From: Lachnospiraceae bacterium UBA4711
Lineage (GTDB): Bacteria > Bacillota > Clostridia > Lachnospirales > Lachnospiraceae
Direction of reading: 5' to 3'
DNA: 30,843 nt
Assembly: GCA_002404515.1 (NCBI GenBank)
Contig: DHJV01000113.1
Location: 14,176-45,018 of the forward strand
In this document: positions 7,724 through 15,793 of the stretch, one piece after another
Layout: the number at the start of each line of letters is the position of its first letter
Position numbering within the stretch: position 1 is the first letter of the stretch
Notes under the pieces: generated by a model
Database searches by the model: none
Seen by the model: only the letters and a program-made list of their open reading frames with translations
Told to the model about the DNA's origin: nothing
Position numbers and translations under genes: made by a program

Positions 7724-7783
7724 TATAAACAAGGTAGCAGATTTATCGATGTATTTTGAAAAGGTTACTATGAAATAGTTACA

Positions 7784-7996
7784 ATTGCGAAACAATAAAA
7801 ACGTATATTGAGTTGCACGTATTTACCAATTCATACGCAGACCATTGGAACATGTCGGTACTTAACGAATTGTTCCAGATGTATTTTCTGGGGCAATGAG
7901 TTTAGTACCGCTACATGTGGAAGTGAGCGAGAGCGCGTCTGCGTAGAATTGCGTAATATGTGCAACGGATTACCGAGAAGTAGGATGTTTCGCAAT
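7784..7996 (+). ncRNA. Structured RNA-like element, copy B, upstream of pyrK
   Basis: 213 nt, a diverged copy of the element before pyrC, with the same 10-nt ends (7784-7793, 7987-7996). Helices are 7812-7826 with 7953-7966, AATTC/GAATT (7828-7832, 7946-7950), TACGCAGAC/GTCTGCGTA (7834-7842, 7937-7945), CATGT/ACATG (7851-7855, 7913-7917), CGGTACT/AGTACCG (7856-7862, 7904-7910) and an apical 10-bp stem (7869-7878, 7888-7897). Compared with copy A, CACGC/GCGTG became CATGT/ACATG and GTTGTAC/GTATAAC became GTTGCAC/GTGCAAC, so pairing is kept by double changes. CCATTG, TAAYGA and TGAGCGAGAGCG are retained in unpaired positions. It ends 10 nt before the pyrK Shine-Dalgarno site. Confidence 0.8.
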
Positions 7997-8019
7997 GAAA
8001 CAATTAAGAGGAGTCGAAA

Positions 8020-8784
8020 ATGGGAAAGATAAAGATGGAGGCAAAGATTGTCCGTCAGGACGAGATTGCCACAGACATATACTCAATGGTGATACAGGCA
8101 CCGGAGATTGCCAGTCAGGCAGTACCAGGACAGTTTATCGACGTGTATTCTGCAGATGGAAGCAAGCTGCTTCCACGTCCGATCAGTCTGTGTGAGATTG
8201 ACCGTGCAGCAGGTACAATCCGTATCGTATATCGTATTGCAGGGAAGGGCACGAAGGAGTTTTCAACGCTTACTTCCGACCATACGATCACGATACTCGG
8301 TCCACTTGGAAACGGATTTACGAAGAAAGATAAGAAAGCAATCCTGATCGGCGGTGGAATCGGTATTCCACCGATGCTGCAGCTTGCAAAGGAGCTTACA
8401 TGCGAGAAGTCAATCGTGCTTGGATTCCGTGACGAGGAATTCTTATCAGAAGAATTTGAACCATATGGTACCGTCTACAAATCCAGCGACAACGGCGCAA
8501 TCGGTGTCAAAGGAACGGTTATGGATGCGATTCGTGAGTATGGCATCGAGGGCACAGAGATCTATGCCTGCGGCCCAACTCCGATGCTTCGTGCGATTCA
8601 GAGCTATGCATTGGAGCATGGCATCGAAGCACAGTTATCCCTGGAAGAGCGTATGGCATGCGGCGTGGGTGCCTGTCTTGCCTGCGTATGCAAATCGAAG
8701 GAGATTGACGACCATTCGCAGGTGAAAAATAAGCGTGTATGCAAGGATGGCCCGGTATTTTATGCTGAGGAGGTGGAGCTGTAA
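8020..8784 (+). CDS. pyrK: Dihydroorotate dehydrogenase B, electron transfer subunit
   Basis: 254 residues, the normal length. PyrK carries FAD and a [2Fe-2S] cluster and passes electrons from PyrD's FMN to NAD+. The FAD-binding block LLPRPISLCEID lies near residue 50, the nucleotide loop ILIGGGIGIPPMLQLAKEL near 107, and the cluster cysteines are C214, C219, C222 and C241 in CGVGACLACVC and RVCKDGPVF. GAGGAG lies 6 nt before the ATG, directly after structured element B. Its stop overlaps the pyrD start (TAATG), so the two subunits are translationally coupled. Confidence 0.96.
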   Translation: MGKIKMEAKIVRQDEIATDIYSMVIQAPEIASQAVPGQFIDVYSADGSKLLPRPISLCEIDRAAGTIRIVYRIAGKGTKEFSTLTSDHTITILGPLGNGFTKKDKKAILIGGGIGIPPMLQLAKELTCEKSIVLGFRDEEFLSEEFEPYGTVYKSSDNGAIGVKGTVMDAIREYGIEGTEIYACGPTPMLRAIQSYALEHGIEAQLSLEERMACGVGACLACVCKSKEIDDHSQVKNKRVCKDGPVFYAEEVEL

Positions 8785-9686
8785 TGAATACAAAGGTAAG
8801 TATTGCAGGTGTGGAGCTTAAGAATCCAATTACTGTTGCATCCGGTACATTTGGCTCCGGTATGGAATACGATGAGTTCGTAGATTTGAATCTCCTTGGA
8901 GCCGTAACGACAAAAGGCGTGGCAAATATTCCTTGGCCGGGCAACCCGACACCACGTGTGGCAGAGACCTACGGCGGCATGATGAATGCAATCGGATTGC
9001 AGAATCCGGGAATCGATACATTTGTGAAGCGGGATATCCCATTCTTAAAGGAAAAGGATACGAAGATCATCGTCAATGTGTGCGGCAAGAGCACGGAGGA
9101 TTATCTGGATGTCGTAGAGCGGTTGGGCGATGAGCCGGTTGACCTTCTGGAGATCAATGTATCGTGTCCGAACGTCAAAGAGGGCGGTATCGCATTTGGA
9201 CAGGATCCAAAGGCACTTTATGATATCACGAAAGCAATCAAGGCGAAGGCGAAGCAGCCAATCATCATGAAGCTTTCTCCGAATGTCACAGATATCACGG
9301 AGATGGCGAAGGCGGCAGAGGCTGCCGGAAGTGATGCACTTTCCCTGATCAACACATTGACCGGCATGAAGATTGATGTCAAACGCCGTACCTTTGCAGT
9401 GGCAAACAAGACGGCAGGTGTATCCGGACCGGCGATTCATCCGATTGCGGTGCGTATGGTATATCAGGTGGCGAATGCTGTGAAGCTGCCGATCATCGGT
9501 ATGGGTGGCGTGATGAATACAGAGGATGCGCTGGAAATGATCATGGCTGGTGCGACCGCAGTTGCAGTCGGAACAGCGAATTTCCACAATCCATATGCAA
9601 CGGTTGAGATTATAAAAGGAATTGAGGAATATATGCAGGCAAACGGGGTAGACGATATCAACGCCCTGATTGGCTGTGTAAAATAA
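8784..9686 (+). CDS. pyrD: Dihydroorotate dehydrogenase B, catalytic subunit
   Basis: 300 residues. It oxidises dihydroorotate to orotate using FMN. This is the class 1B enzyme, as shown by the active-site cysteine in NVSCPN (C128) and by pyrK directly upstream. The FMN phosphate site appears as MGGVMNTEDALEMIMAGATAV. The start codon overlaps the pyrK stop by one base and the Shine-Dalgarno site (GAGGAGG, about 8770) is inside pyrK. The next ATG follows the pyrD stop with no gap. The pathway lacks pyrE, pyrB and carAB in this window, so they must be elsewhere. Confidence 0.97.
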   Translation: MNTKVSIAGVELKNPITVASGTFGSGMEYDEFVDLNLLGAVTTKGVANIPWPGNPTPRVAETYGGMMNAIGLQNPGIDTFVKRDIPFLKEKDTKIIVNVCGKSTEDYLDVVERLGDEPVDLLEINVSCPNVKEGGIAFGQDPKALYDITKAIKAKAKQPIIMKLSPNVTDITEMAKAAEAAGSDALSLINTLTGMKIDVKRRTFAVANKTAGVSGPAIHPIAVRMVYQVANAVKLPIIGMGGVMNTEDALEMIMAGATAVAVGTANFHNPYATVEIIKGIEEYMQANGVDDINALIGCVK

Positions 9687-10016
9687 ATGATTATGAGTTT
9701 GTTTAAGAAACGAAGATATTATTTTACAGATTCATCGTTTGCGAGCGATACGATCATCGCAGACTGCATGGGGGGAATCGCGCTGATCATCGAGGTTGTC
9801 AGTGTGATCGTGTCCATTGCAACGGCGGGGCATGTGCCGGAGGTGTTCGGGATGCTGTACATCATCGCCATGCTGTTGTCCATCGTCGGAGAGATCTTTG
9901 CGCGCATGGGATTACAGTCCCAGAAAGGCGGCGTGCGTGGCAAACGGATTTCTATCTGGTTGAACATCGTATCCTTTGTTGTTCCGATCATAATCATTTT
10001 GTTAGGCAGATTTTAA
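9687..10016 (+). CDS. Small membrane protein, DUF6142-like
   Basis: 109 residues. A basic, aromatic N terminus (FKKRRYYFTDSSF) is followed by three hydrophobic segments at about residues 24-48, 53-72 and 86-107. The pattern resembles DUF6142 proteins of Lachnospiraceae, whose function is unknown. The ATG at 9687 abuts the pyrD stop; a second in-frame ATG at 9693 is also possible, and neither has a clear Shine-Dalgarno site, so translation may be coupled to pyrD. It is probably co-transcribed with the pyr genes, but a role in pyrimidine metabolism cannot be claimed. Confidence 0.75.
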   Translation: MIMSLFKKRRYYFTDSSFASDTIIADCMGGIALIIEVVSVIVSIATAGHVPEVFGMLYIIAMLLSIVGEIFARMGLQSQKGGVRGKRISIWLNIVSFVVPIIIILLGRF

Positions 10017-10042
10017 GTCTTCGGACGAGGTAGGAGGAAACT

Positions 10043-12139
10043 ATGAACGATGCAGATTTGCAGGAGCGTATGCAGCTTGCGATAGAACGAATCAGTGAAA
10101 TAAAGGAAGAGGATCAGACGATCTGGGATACACTTGCGAAGATGGATGCAGGTGCGCAGAAGTTCAAGGTGTATTTTGACAGTGTGGCAGAATTTATTCT
10201 GTATGTGTACGATGTATATGAGATCGTGTCACAGCCGGGGAAGATTGATCTTCCACTTTCAAAATTACAGGAGATCAATCACAATTTATATGCGGATATT
10301 TTACCGGAACAGTACAACGTAAGCTTCGCGAATCCAGATTATGCGGTGGAAAAACTTGGTGCCTATGGCAAATATTTATGCATGTTATACGCGGAGATCC
10401 GTGCTATGATTGCGTATGCATATGAAGATGAGATACAGGCGATGATTTCCCTGATGGAGCTTTTCTTAGAGGTGTACGGAATCTTTACCGCATCCGAGGG
10501 AGAGAAGCTTCCGGACGAGAAGGAGATCAAGGAAGCCATCTATTATTATATGTATGATTATGCGGATGTGCTTGCATCAAGGAGAATCCTTGAGACGATT
10601 ACCTGCGTGAGTCCATTTGCCTATGACATCATCATGCAGAGCGATCTTACGACACCGGATTATCTGTATGCTTACGGCGAATATATCGGTGAAAATGAGC
10701 TTCGGATGGCACAGTATCTGGCGAAGCTTCCGGAGGAGAAGATCGAAAGTCTGGCACGCACGTATGTACAGGGATTTATCAAAGGATTTGAGACGATGCG
10801 GATCGATATCAGCCCGAAGAAGTCTGTGAATATCCGCTATGCGATCGGACAGGAGCGCATGGTGAAGGCGGCAATCCAGATGTTTGAGAAAGAGGGATTA
10901 TCCGCAATTTTATTCCGGTATCCGGTCAGCCGTATGAACCGGAAAGGAACGATCCGTACCGGATATACTGCGACACCGGCGAACAAGCAGTATGAGTATG
11001 ACCATGCAGGCGATGATGCAGTGTTCTTCGACCGTGCATTTATGGAACGGAAGCTCGAAGTCATGGAACAGACATATGAGCAGGAGAAAGAAGCGGCGCT
11101 TGTCTATGCAGGCCCTGCGGTAATCGAAGTGTTTGGCGAAGAACCCTTCAGCCCACAGACAAAGTCGACCGTATGGAAATTATCTGACAAGCAGCAGAAG
11201 ATGTCCGTGGAATATGCGTCGAAGGCAGCGGAGATCACAAACCGTTACATTCCGCACGATCAGTACAGCTTTACGATCATCGCATATCCGATTCCTGAGA
11301 TCGGTGAGAATTTCGAGGAGATTTTCGATGCAGTTGTAGAGGTGAACACCCTCGACAACGAGAAATATAAATCCATCCAGCAGACGATGATTGACTGTCT
11401 TGATGATGCAGAATATGTGCAGGTACTCGGCAAGGATGGCAACCAGACAGATATGAAAGTCATGCTGCACAAGATCGACCGTAAGACACAGACGAACTTC
11501 GAGAACTGTCTGGCAGATGTGAATATCCCGCTTGGCGAAGTGTTTACTTCTCCGGTACTGACAGGTACGAAGGGAACGCTGCATGTGAACCAGGTGTATC
11601 TGAATGAACTCAAATACACGGACTTGAAGCTTACCTTTGAAGACGGAAAGGTTGCAGATTATACATGTAAGAACTTCGAGGATGAGGCAGAGAACAAGCG
11701 GTTTATCAAGGAGAATCTGCTGTTTCATCATGAGACACTTCCAATCGGTGAATTTGCAATCGGTACGAACACGACGGCATATGCGATGGCAAGAAAATAC
11801 GATATCTTATACAAGCTCCCGATTCTGATTGTAGAGAAGATGGGACCACATTTTGCGGTCGGTGATACCTGCTACAGCTACAGTGAGGACAGCCATCTGT
11901 ACAACCCGGACGGCAGAGAGATCGTTGCAAAGGAAAATGAGTGCTCTGCGCTCCGTAATTCCGAGGACAAAGAGGCGCGGGCAGGTGCATATTTCAACTG
12001 TCATACCGATATTACGATCCCGTATGAGGAGATCGGTGGAATCTATGCTGTAAAGCCGGATGGCACGAAGACGGCAATCATTGAAGATGGAAGATTTGTG
12101 CTTCCGGGCACAGAAGCCTTAAATGAAGCATTGCAGTAA
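10043..12139 (+). CDS. Aminopeptidase, M29 (AmpS/aminopeptidase T) family, with long N-terminal extension
   Basis: 698 residues, much longer than classic M29 enzymes (about 370-410). The C-terminal ~430 residues fit M29 metallo-aminopeptidases, and all five metal ligands are visible: Glu in IPLGEVFTSP (about residue 497), Glu in IGEFAIGTN (about 568), His in EKMGPHFAVG, and His and Asp in NCHTDITI. The first ~260 residues are mostly helical, rich in Tyr and acidic residues, and match nothing I recognise. No signal peptide is seen, so it is cytoplasmic. AGGAGG lies just before the ATG. It starts 26 nt after the DUF6142-like gene. Family call is good; the substrate is unknown. Confidence 0.82.
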   Translation: MNDADLQERMQLAIERISEIKEEDQTIWDTLAKMDAGAQKFKVYFDSVAEFILYVYDVYEIVSQPGKIDLPLSKLQEINHNLYADILPEQYNVSFANPDYAVEKLGAYGKYLCMLYAEIRAMIAYAYEDEIQAMISLMELFLEVYGIFTASEGEKLPDEKEIKEAIYYYMYDYADVLASRRILETITCVSPFAYDIIMQSDLTTPDYLYAYGEYIGENELRMAQYLAKLPEEKIESLARTYVQGFIKGFETMRIDISPKKSVNIRYAIGQERMVKAAIQMFEKEGLSAILFRYPVSRMNRKGTIRTGYTATPANKQYEYDHAGDDAVFFDRAFMERKLEVMEQTYEQEKEAALVYAGPAVIEVFGEEPFSPQTKSTVWKLSDKQQKMSVEYASKAAEITNRYIPHDQYSFTIIAYPIPEIGENFEEIFDAVVEVNTLDNEKYKSIQQTMIDCLDDAEYVQVLGKDGNQTDMKVMLHKIDRKTQTNFENCLADVNIPLGEVFTSPVLTGTKGTLHVNQVYLNELKYTDLKLTFEDGKVADYTCKNFEDEAENKRFIKENLLFHHETLPIGEFAIGTNTTAYAMARKYDILYKLPILIVEKMGPHFAVGDTCYSYSEDSHLYNPDGREIVAKENECSALRNSEDKEARAGAYFNCHTDITIPYEEIGGIYAVKPDGTKTAIIEDGRFVLPGTEALNEALQ

Positions 12140-12154
12140 GCGTGCCAAGAGAAA

Positions 12155-12170
12155 GATTTCTGCAGAAATC
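12155..12170. promoter_or_regulatory. 16-bp perfect palindrome upstream of the FNT gene
   Basis: GATTTCTGCAGAAATC is perfectly self-complementary and lies 16 nt after the aminopeptidase stop and 61 nt before the FNT start. The core TTCTGCAGAA recurs before deoB. It could be an operator for a dimeric repressor, but no regulator is known for it. A second weak pairing (ATCAG/CTGAT) follows at 12167-12186. Confidence 0.4.
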
Positions 12171-12231
12171 AGTTGCAGACTTCTGATAGAGAATAAAAAT
12201 ATAAAATGAAAGACACAGGAAGGAAGAAAAA

Positions 12232-13071
12232 ATGGGTACGAAAAAGATCGGTGATCTGATTACAGATAACATGGGGGTATACGAAGGAAAGACAAAGCTT
12301 TCGTTTGGAAAGCTGGCACTGCTTGGCATGCTGGCAGGTGCATTTATTGCGATTGGTGCATCGAGCAGCAGTGCGGCTGTCTACGGAATCAGCAATACAG
12401 GACTTGCCAAGACTCTGGCAGGTGTGATCTTCCCGGTGGGATTGATGTTTGTTGTATTGATCGGTGCAGAGCTTTTTACAGGTGACTGCCTGATGTCATT
12501 TGCCGTGTTTGATAAGCGGATCAAGCTCCTTGATATGCTCCGGGTGCTGGTTGTTGTATATATCTGCAATCTCATTGGTGCTTGTATCGTGGTTGTTCTG
12601 GTGAACCGCTGCGGACAGCTTGACTATGGAAACGGCGCACTTGCTGCTGCGACAATCAAGACAGCATATAATAAGATGAATTTAAGCTTTGTGAAGGCAT
12701 TTACATCCGGAATCATGTGTAACATCCTTGTATGTCTGGCAGTTCTTTTTGCAGGCGTCTGCCAGGATGCAATCGGAAAGATCTTCGCATGCTTCTTCCC
12801 GATCTGGGCATTTGTAATTGCAGGCTATGAGCACTGCGTCGCAAATATGTATTACATTCCTGCCGGACTTCTTGCAAAGCACGGTGAGGCATACTACAAT
12901 GCGGCAATCATGGCAGGCATGACACCAGATCAGCTTGATTCGATGACAGTTGGTAAGTTCTTCCTGAACAACCTCCTTCCGGTAACACTTGGAAATATCG
13001 TGGGTGGAGTCGTATTCGTAGCGTTGCCACTTTATCTGATCTATAGAAATAAGAACAAGGCAGAAGCGTAA
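12232..13071 (+). CDS. Formate/nitrite transporter (FNT) family channel
   Basis: 279 residues with six membrane segments, the FNT length and fold. Family members pass formate, nitrite, hydrosulfide or related small anions as pentamers. The signatures GAELFTGDCLM (about residues 80-90) and AGYEHCVANMYYIPAG (near 196-211, with the conserved central His) are present. The ion cannot be told from sequence: no pfl, nir or asr gene is adjacent. AGGAAG precedes the ATG by about 9 nt. A 92-nt gap with a palindrome separates it from the aminopeptidase gene. deoB follows after 25 nt, so the two may share a transcript. Confidence 0.92.
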   Translation: MGTKKIGDLITDNMGVYEGKTKLSFGKLALLGMLAGAFIAIGASSSSAAVYGISNTGLAKTLAGVIFPVGLMFVVLIGAELFTGDCLMSFAVFDKRIKLLDMLRVLVVVYICNLIGACIVVVLVNRCGQLDYGNGALAAATIKTAYNKMNLSFVKAFTSGIMCNILVCLAVLFAGVCQDAIGKIFACFFPIWAFVIAGYEHCVANMYYIPAGLLAKHGEAYYNAAIMAGMTPDQLDSMTVGKFFLNNLLPVTLGNIVGGVVFVALPLYLIYRNKNKAEA

Positions 13072-13074
13072 ATC

Positions 13075-13084
13075 TTCTGCAGAA
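13075..13084. promoter_or_regulatory. 10-bp palindrome before deoB, same core as before FNT
   Basis: TTCTGCAGAA lies 3 nt after the FNT stop and 12 nt before the deoB start, and touches the deoB Shine-Dalgarno region (AGAAAGGA). It equals the core of the 16-bp palindrome at 12155-12170. It may be an operator or an RNA hairpin covering the ribosome site; ten-base palindromes also occur by chance. Confidence 0.3.
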
Positions 13085-13096
13085 AGGACGTGAAAT

Positions 13097-14287
13097 ATGG
13101 CAAAACGTGTAATATGGATCGTACTTGACAGTGCAGGAATCGGAGCGGAACCGGACGCAGATAAGTTCGGCGATGTTGGTTCCGATACATTTGGACATAT
13201 TTTAGAGACATATCCAGATGCAAAATTTGACAATCTGACGAAGCTTGGACTTCGTGCGATTGAGAACACATCGTTTTACGATGCAGCAACAAAGCAGGAT
13301 GTGATCGGCGTGTATGGAAAGGCACAGGAGTTATCAAACGGAAAGGATACAACAACCGGACACTGGGAGATGATCGGGATTTATACGAAGCATGCATTCC
13401 CGACGTATCCAAATGGATTCCCACAGGAGATTATCGATGCATTTATCGAGCAGACCGGTTGTGGAGCTATCTATGGAAACAAAGTTGCATCCGGCATTCC
13501 GATCATTGCAGAATATGGCGAGGAACACATGAAGACGGGATATCCGATTGTCTATACGTCGGCGGATTCGGTATTCCAGATCGCGGCGTCCGAGGAGAAG
13601 ATTGGACTTCCAAGATTGTATGAGATGTGTGAGATTGCAAGAAAGATTCTGGTTGGTGAGCATGGCGTCGGACGTGTGATCGCGAGACCATTTGTACGAA
13701 AAGGCGACGGTTTCGAGCGGACGAGCAACCGGCGAGACTATGCGTTAGAACCATCGGAACACAATGTGCTGGTGCATCTGGCAGATGCGGGCGTGCGGGT
13801 ATGCGGAGTCGGCAAAATCAGCGATATCTTCCACAGCAGTGGTATCTGCGCTTCGGTGCATACGACCGGAAATACGGATGGCATGCAGAAGACGCTTGAC
13901 TATATGCAGACAGAACCTGCAGGACTGATCTTCACGAATCTGGTTGATTTTGATATGAAATACGGACACCGGCGGGATACGCTTGGCTATAAGAATGCAC
14001 TTGAGGAATTCGATGCATGGCTGCCGAAGCTGTATGCACAGATGACGGACGAGGATATTTTGATCGTGGATGCCGATCACGGCTGTGATCCGACATTTAA
14101 GGGAACCGACCACACACGGGAATATATTCCGATTCTGATGTATGGAAAGGGATTGAAGCAGGGAACGGATCTTGGCACGAGACCGACCTTTGCGGATATT
14201 GGAAAGACCGTGGAGGAGTATCTGCTTGGAAGCTGTGTGGACGATGCGGAGGCAATCGGGAAGAGTTTCCTAAAAGATATCATGTAG
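13097..14287 (+). CDS. deoB: Phosphopentomutase
   Basis: 396 residues, the full family length. It interconverts (deoxy)ribose 1-phosphate and 5-phosphate, feeding nucleoside sugars into the pentose phosphate and glycolytic routes. This is an alkaline-phosphatase-fold enzyme with two Mn ions: D11 in IVLDSAGIGAEPDA, the phosphorylated Thr in GKDTTTGHWEM, and metal ligands in VDADHGCDPTFKGTDHTRE. The ATG has AAAGGA about 10 nt upstream. pdp follows after 50 nt, the usual partner in Firmicutes (drm-pdp). Expression with nucleosides is likely from the context, but no DeoR site was recognised. Confidence 0.97.
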   Translation: MAKRVIWIVLDSAGIGAEPDADKFGDVGSDTFGHILETYPDAKFDNLTKLGLRAIENTSFYDAATKQDVIGVYGKAQELSNGKDTTTGHWEMIGIYTKHAFPTYPNGFPQEIIDAFIEQTGCGAIYGNKVASGIPIIAEYGEEHMKTGYPIVYTSADSVFQIAASEEKIGLPRLYEMCEIARKILVGEHGVGRVIARPFVRKGDGFERTSNRRDYALEPSEHNVLVHLADAGVRVCGVGKISDIFHSSGICASVHTTGNTDGMQKTLDYMQTEPAGLIFTNLVDFDMKYGHRRDTLGYKNALEEFDAWLPKLYAQMTDEDILIVDADHGCDPTFKGTDHTREYIPILMYGKGLKQGTDLGTRPTFADIGKTVEEYLLGSCVDDAEAIGKSFLKDIM

Positions 14288-14337
14288 CATGAAACGACGA
14301 TAGCTAGGATGTATTTAGACACAGGGGGTGACGTAAG

Positions 14338-15750
14338 ATGTATCGAATGTACGATATGATCATGAAGAAACGGAGCGGTGCAGAGCATACTGCAGATGAA
14401 ATCCGTTTTATCGTGGAAGGGTTTACGAAGGGAGAAATCCCGGATTATCAGATGAGTGCGTGGCTGATGTGTGTCTACTACAAAGGCATGACGCACGATG
14501 AGACCTGCGCACTGACACATGCGATGGCGGAAAGCGGCGACCGGCTCAGCCTTGCAGCCATCCACGGTGTGAAGGTAGATAAGCACAGTACCGGAGGCGT
14601 CGGGGATAAGACGACATTTATTGTGGCTCCGATCCTCGCAAGTCTGGGTGTACCAGTTGCGAAGATGAGTGGCAGAGGACTCGGGCACACGGGCGGTACG
14701 ATTGATAAGTTAGAGGCGATTCCGGGCTTCTGTGTGAGTATCCCGGAGACAGAATTTATTGAACATGTGAATTCCATGAAGCTGGCACTCGTCGGACAGA
14801 CCGGTGATCTGGCACCGGCAGATAAGAAAATCTATGCGTTGCGCGATGTGACAGCGACGGTCGACAGTCTGCCACTGATTGCATCTTCGATTATGAGCAA
14901 GAAGCTTGCAGCTGGTGCGGATGCAATCGTACTGGATGTGAAATGTGGCAGCGGTGCATTTATGAAGAACGAGGCGGATGCGAAGGCGCTGGCGCAGATC
15001 ATGGTCGATATCGGCAAATCTGCCGGCAGAACGTGTTACGGTGTGATCACCGATATGAATGAACCGCTCGGCTGTAAGGTCGGCAATGCGCTTGAAGTAA
15101 TCGAGGCCGTGCAGGTGTTGGCGATGAAGGATGTGAAGCCGTGTCTGAAACCGGATGCGTGTGAAGACGAGAAACTAGATTTGACATTGACTGGAGATAA
15201 TAATGGTTCCATTCGCGAGGGATATGACAGACATGGTATCAGTCGTCTGCTTACCGTATCACTCACATTGGCGGCATACATGTATATGGCGGCAGGAAAA
15301 TCCGATGATTTTGAAGCTGCGAAAGCACAGTGTGAAAAAGCGATCGAGAGCGGTGCAGCACTTGCCAAGTTCAAAGAGTTCGTGGAAGCACAGGGCGGCG
15401 ATGGCAGTTACATCGACGATGTGAACAAATTCCAGCTCGCGGCAAACTGTGTTCCGATCGTCTGCGAAGAGGACGGATATCTGGCAGCCTGCAACACAAG
15501 CGAGGTTGGCATGGTGAACCTGATCTTAGGCGGCGGACGTGCAACGAAGGACAGCACGATCAACTTAGGTGTCGGACTTGATATCAGAAAGCATCTGGGC
15601 GGTGTGGTGCGAAAAGGCGACGTGCTTGCCTATATGTATATCGATGATATGGGCGTATTTGAAGAAGCAAAGAAACGGTTGCTTGGGGCGTATACGATTT
15701 CGAAAGAAATTGTGCAGCCGGAGGCAATCGTCAAAAATATAGTACAATAA
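14338..15750 (+). CDS. pdp: Pyrimidine-nucleoside phosphorylase (thymidine phosphorylase family)
   Basis: 470 residues, about 35 longer than the usual ~433. It cleaves pyrimidine nucleosides with phosphate to base and (deoxy)ribose 1-phosphate, the DeoB substrate. The phosphate-binding signature KHSTGGVGDK and the block KMSGRGLGHTGGTIDKLEAI are intact, as is the Lys/Ser site VKCGSGAFMK. The extra length appears as an expanded loop at about residues 262-300 (KPDACEDEKLDLTLTGDNNG and onward) between the two halves of the alpha/beta domain. GGGGGTGA precedes the ATG. The gene could equally be named deoA; the choice between uridine and thymidine cannot be made from sequence. Confidence 0.95.
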   Translation: MYRMYDMIMKKRSGAEHTADEIRFIVEGFTKGEIPDYQMSAWLMCVYYKGMTHDETCALTHAMAESGDRLSLAAIHGVKVDKHSTGGVGDKTTFIVAPILASLGVPVAKMSGRGLGHTGGTIDKLEAIPGFCVSIPETEFIEHVNSMKLALVGQTGDLAPADKKIYALRDVTATVDSLPLIASSIMSKKLAAGADAIVLDVKCGSGAFMKNEADAKALAQIMVDIGKSAGRTCYGVITDMNEPLGCKVGNALEVIEAVQVLAMKDVKPCLKPDACEDEKLDLTLTGDNNGSIREGYDRHGISRLLTVSLTLAAYMYMAAGKSDDFEAAKAQCEKAIESGAALAKFKEFVEAQGGDGSYIDDVNKFQLAANCVPIVCEEDGYLAACNTSEVGMVNLILGGGRATKDSTINLGVGLDIRKHLGGVVRKGDVLAYMYIDDMGVFEEAKKRLLGAYTISKEIVQPEAIVKNIVQ

Positions 15751-15757
15751 TGATTCT

Positions 15758-15773
15758 GGCGGATGCAACCGCC
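15758..15773 (+). other. Small GC-rich hairpin before purE
   Basis: GGCGG (15758-15762) pairs with CCGCC (15769-15773) around a 6-nt loop in the 43-nt pdp-purE gap, a few bases before the purE ribosome site (AGGAGG). No T run follows. It may affect processing or coupling; this is a minor feature. Confidence 0.4.
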
Positions 15774-15793
15774 GACTAAGGAGGAAAAATAAC

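Noticed and set aside
5097..7996. Group II intron fragments or domain V-like hairpins in the two elements
   Set aside because: GAGC occurs, but there is no domain V stem with its conserved bulge, no intron ORF and no splice-type boundaries.
7808..8032. 74-codon open frame on the plus strand inside element B
   Set aside because: It starts at a TTG within the structured element, overlaps the pyrK start, has no Shine-Dalgarno site and its product is a Cys/Arg-rich string with no pattern.
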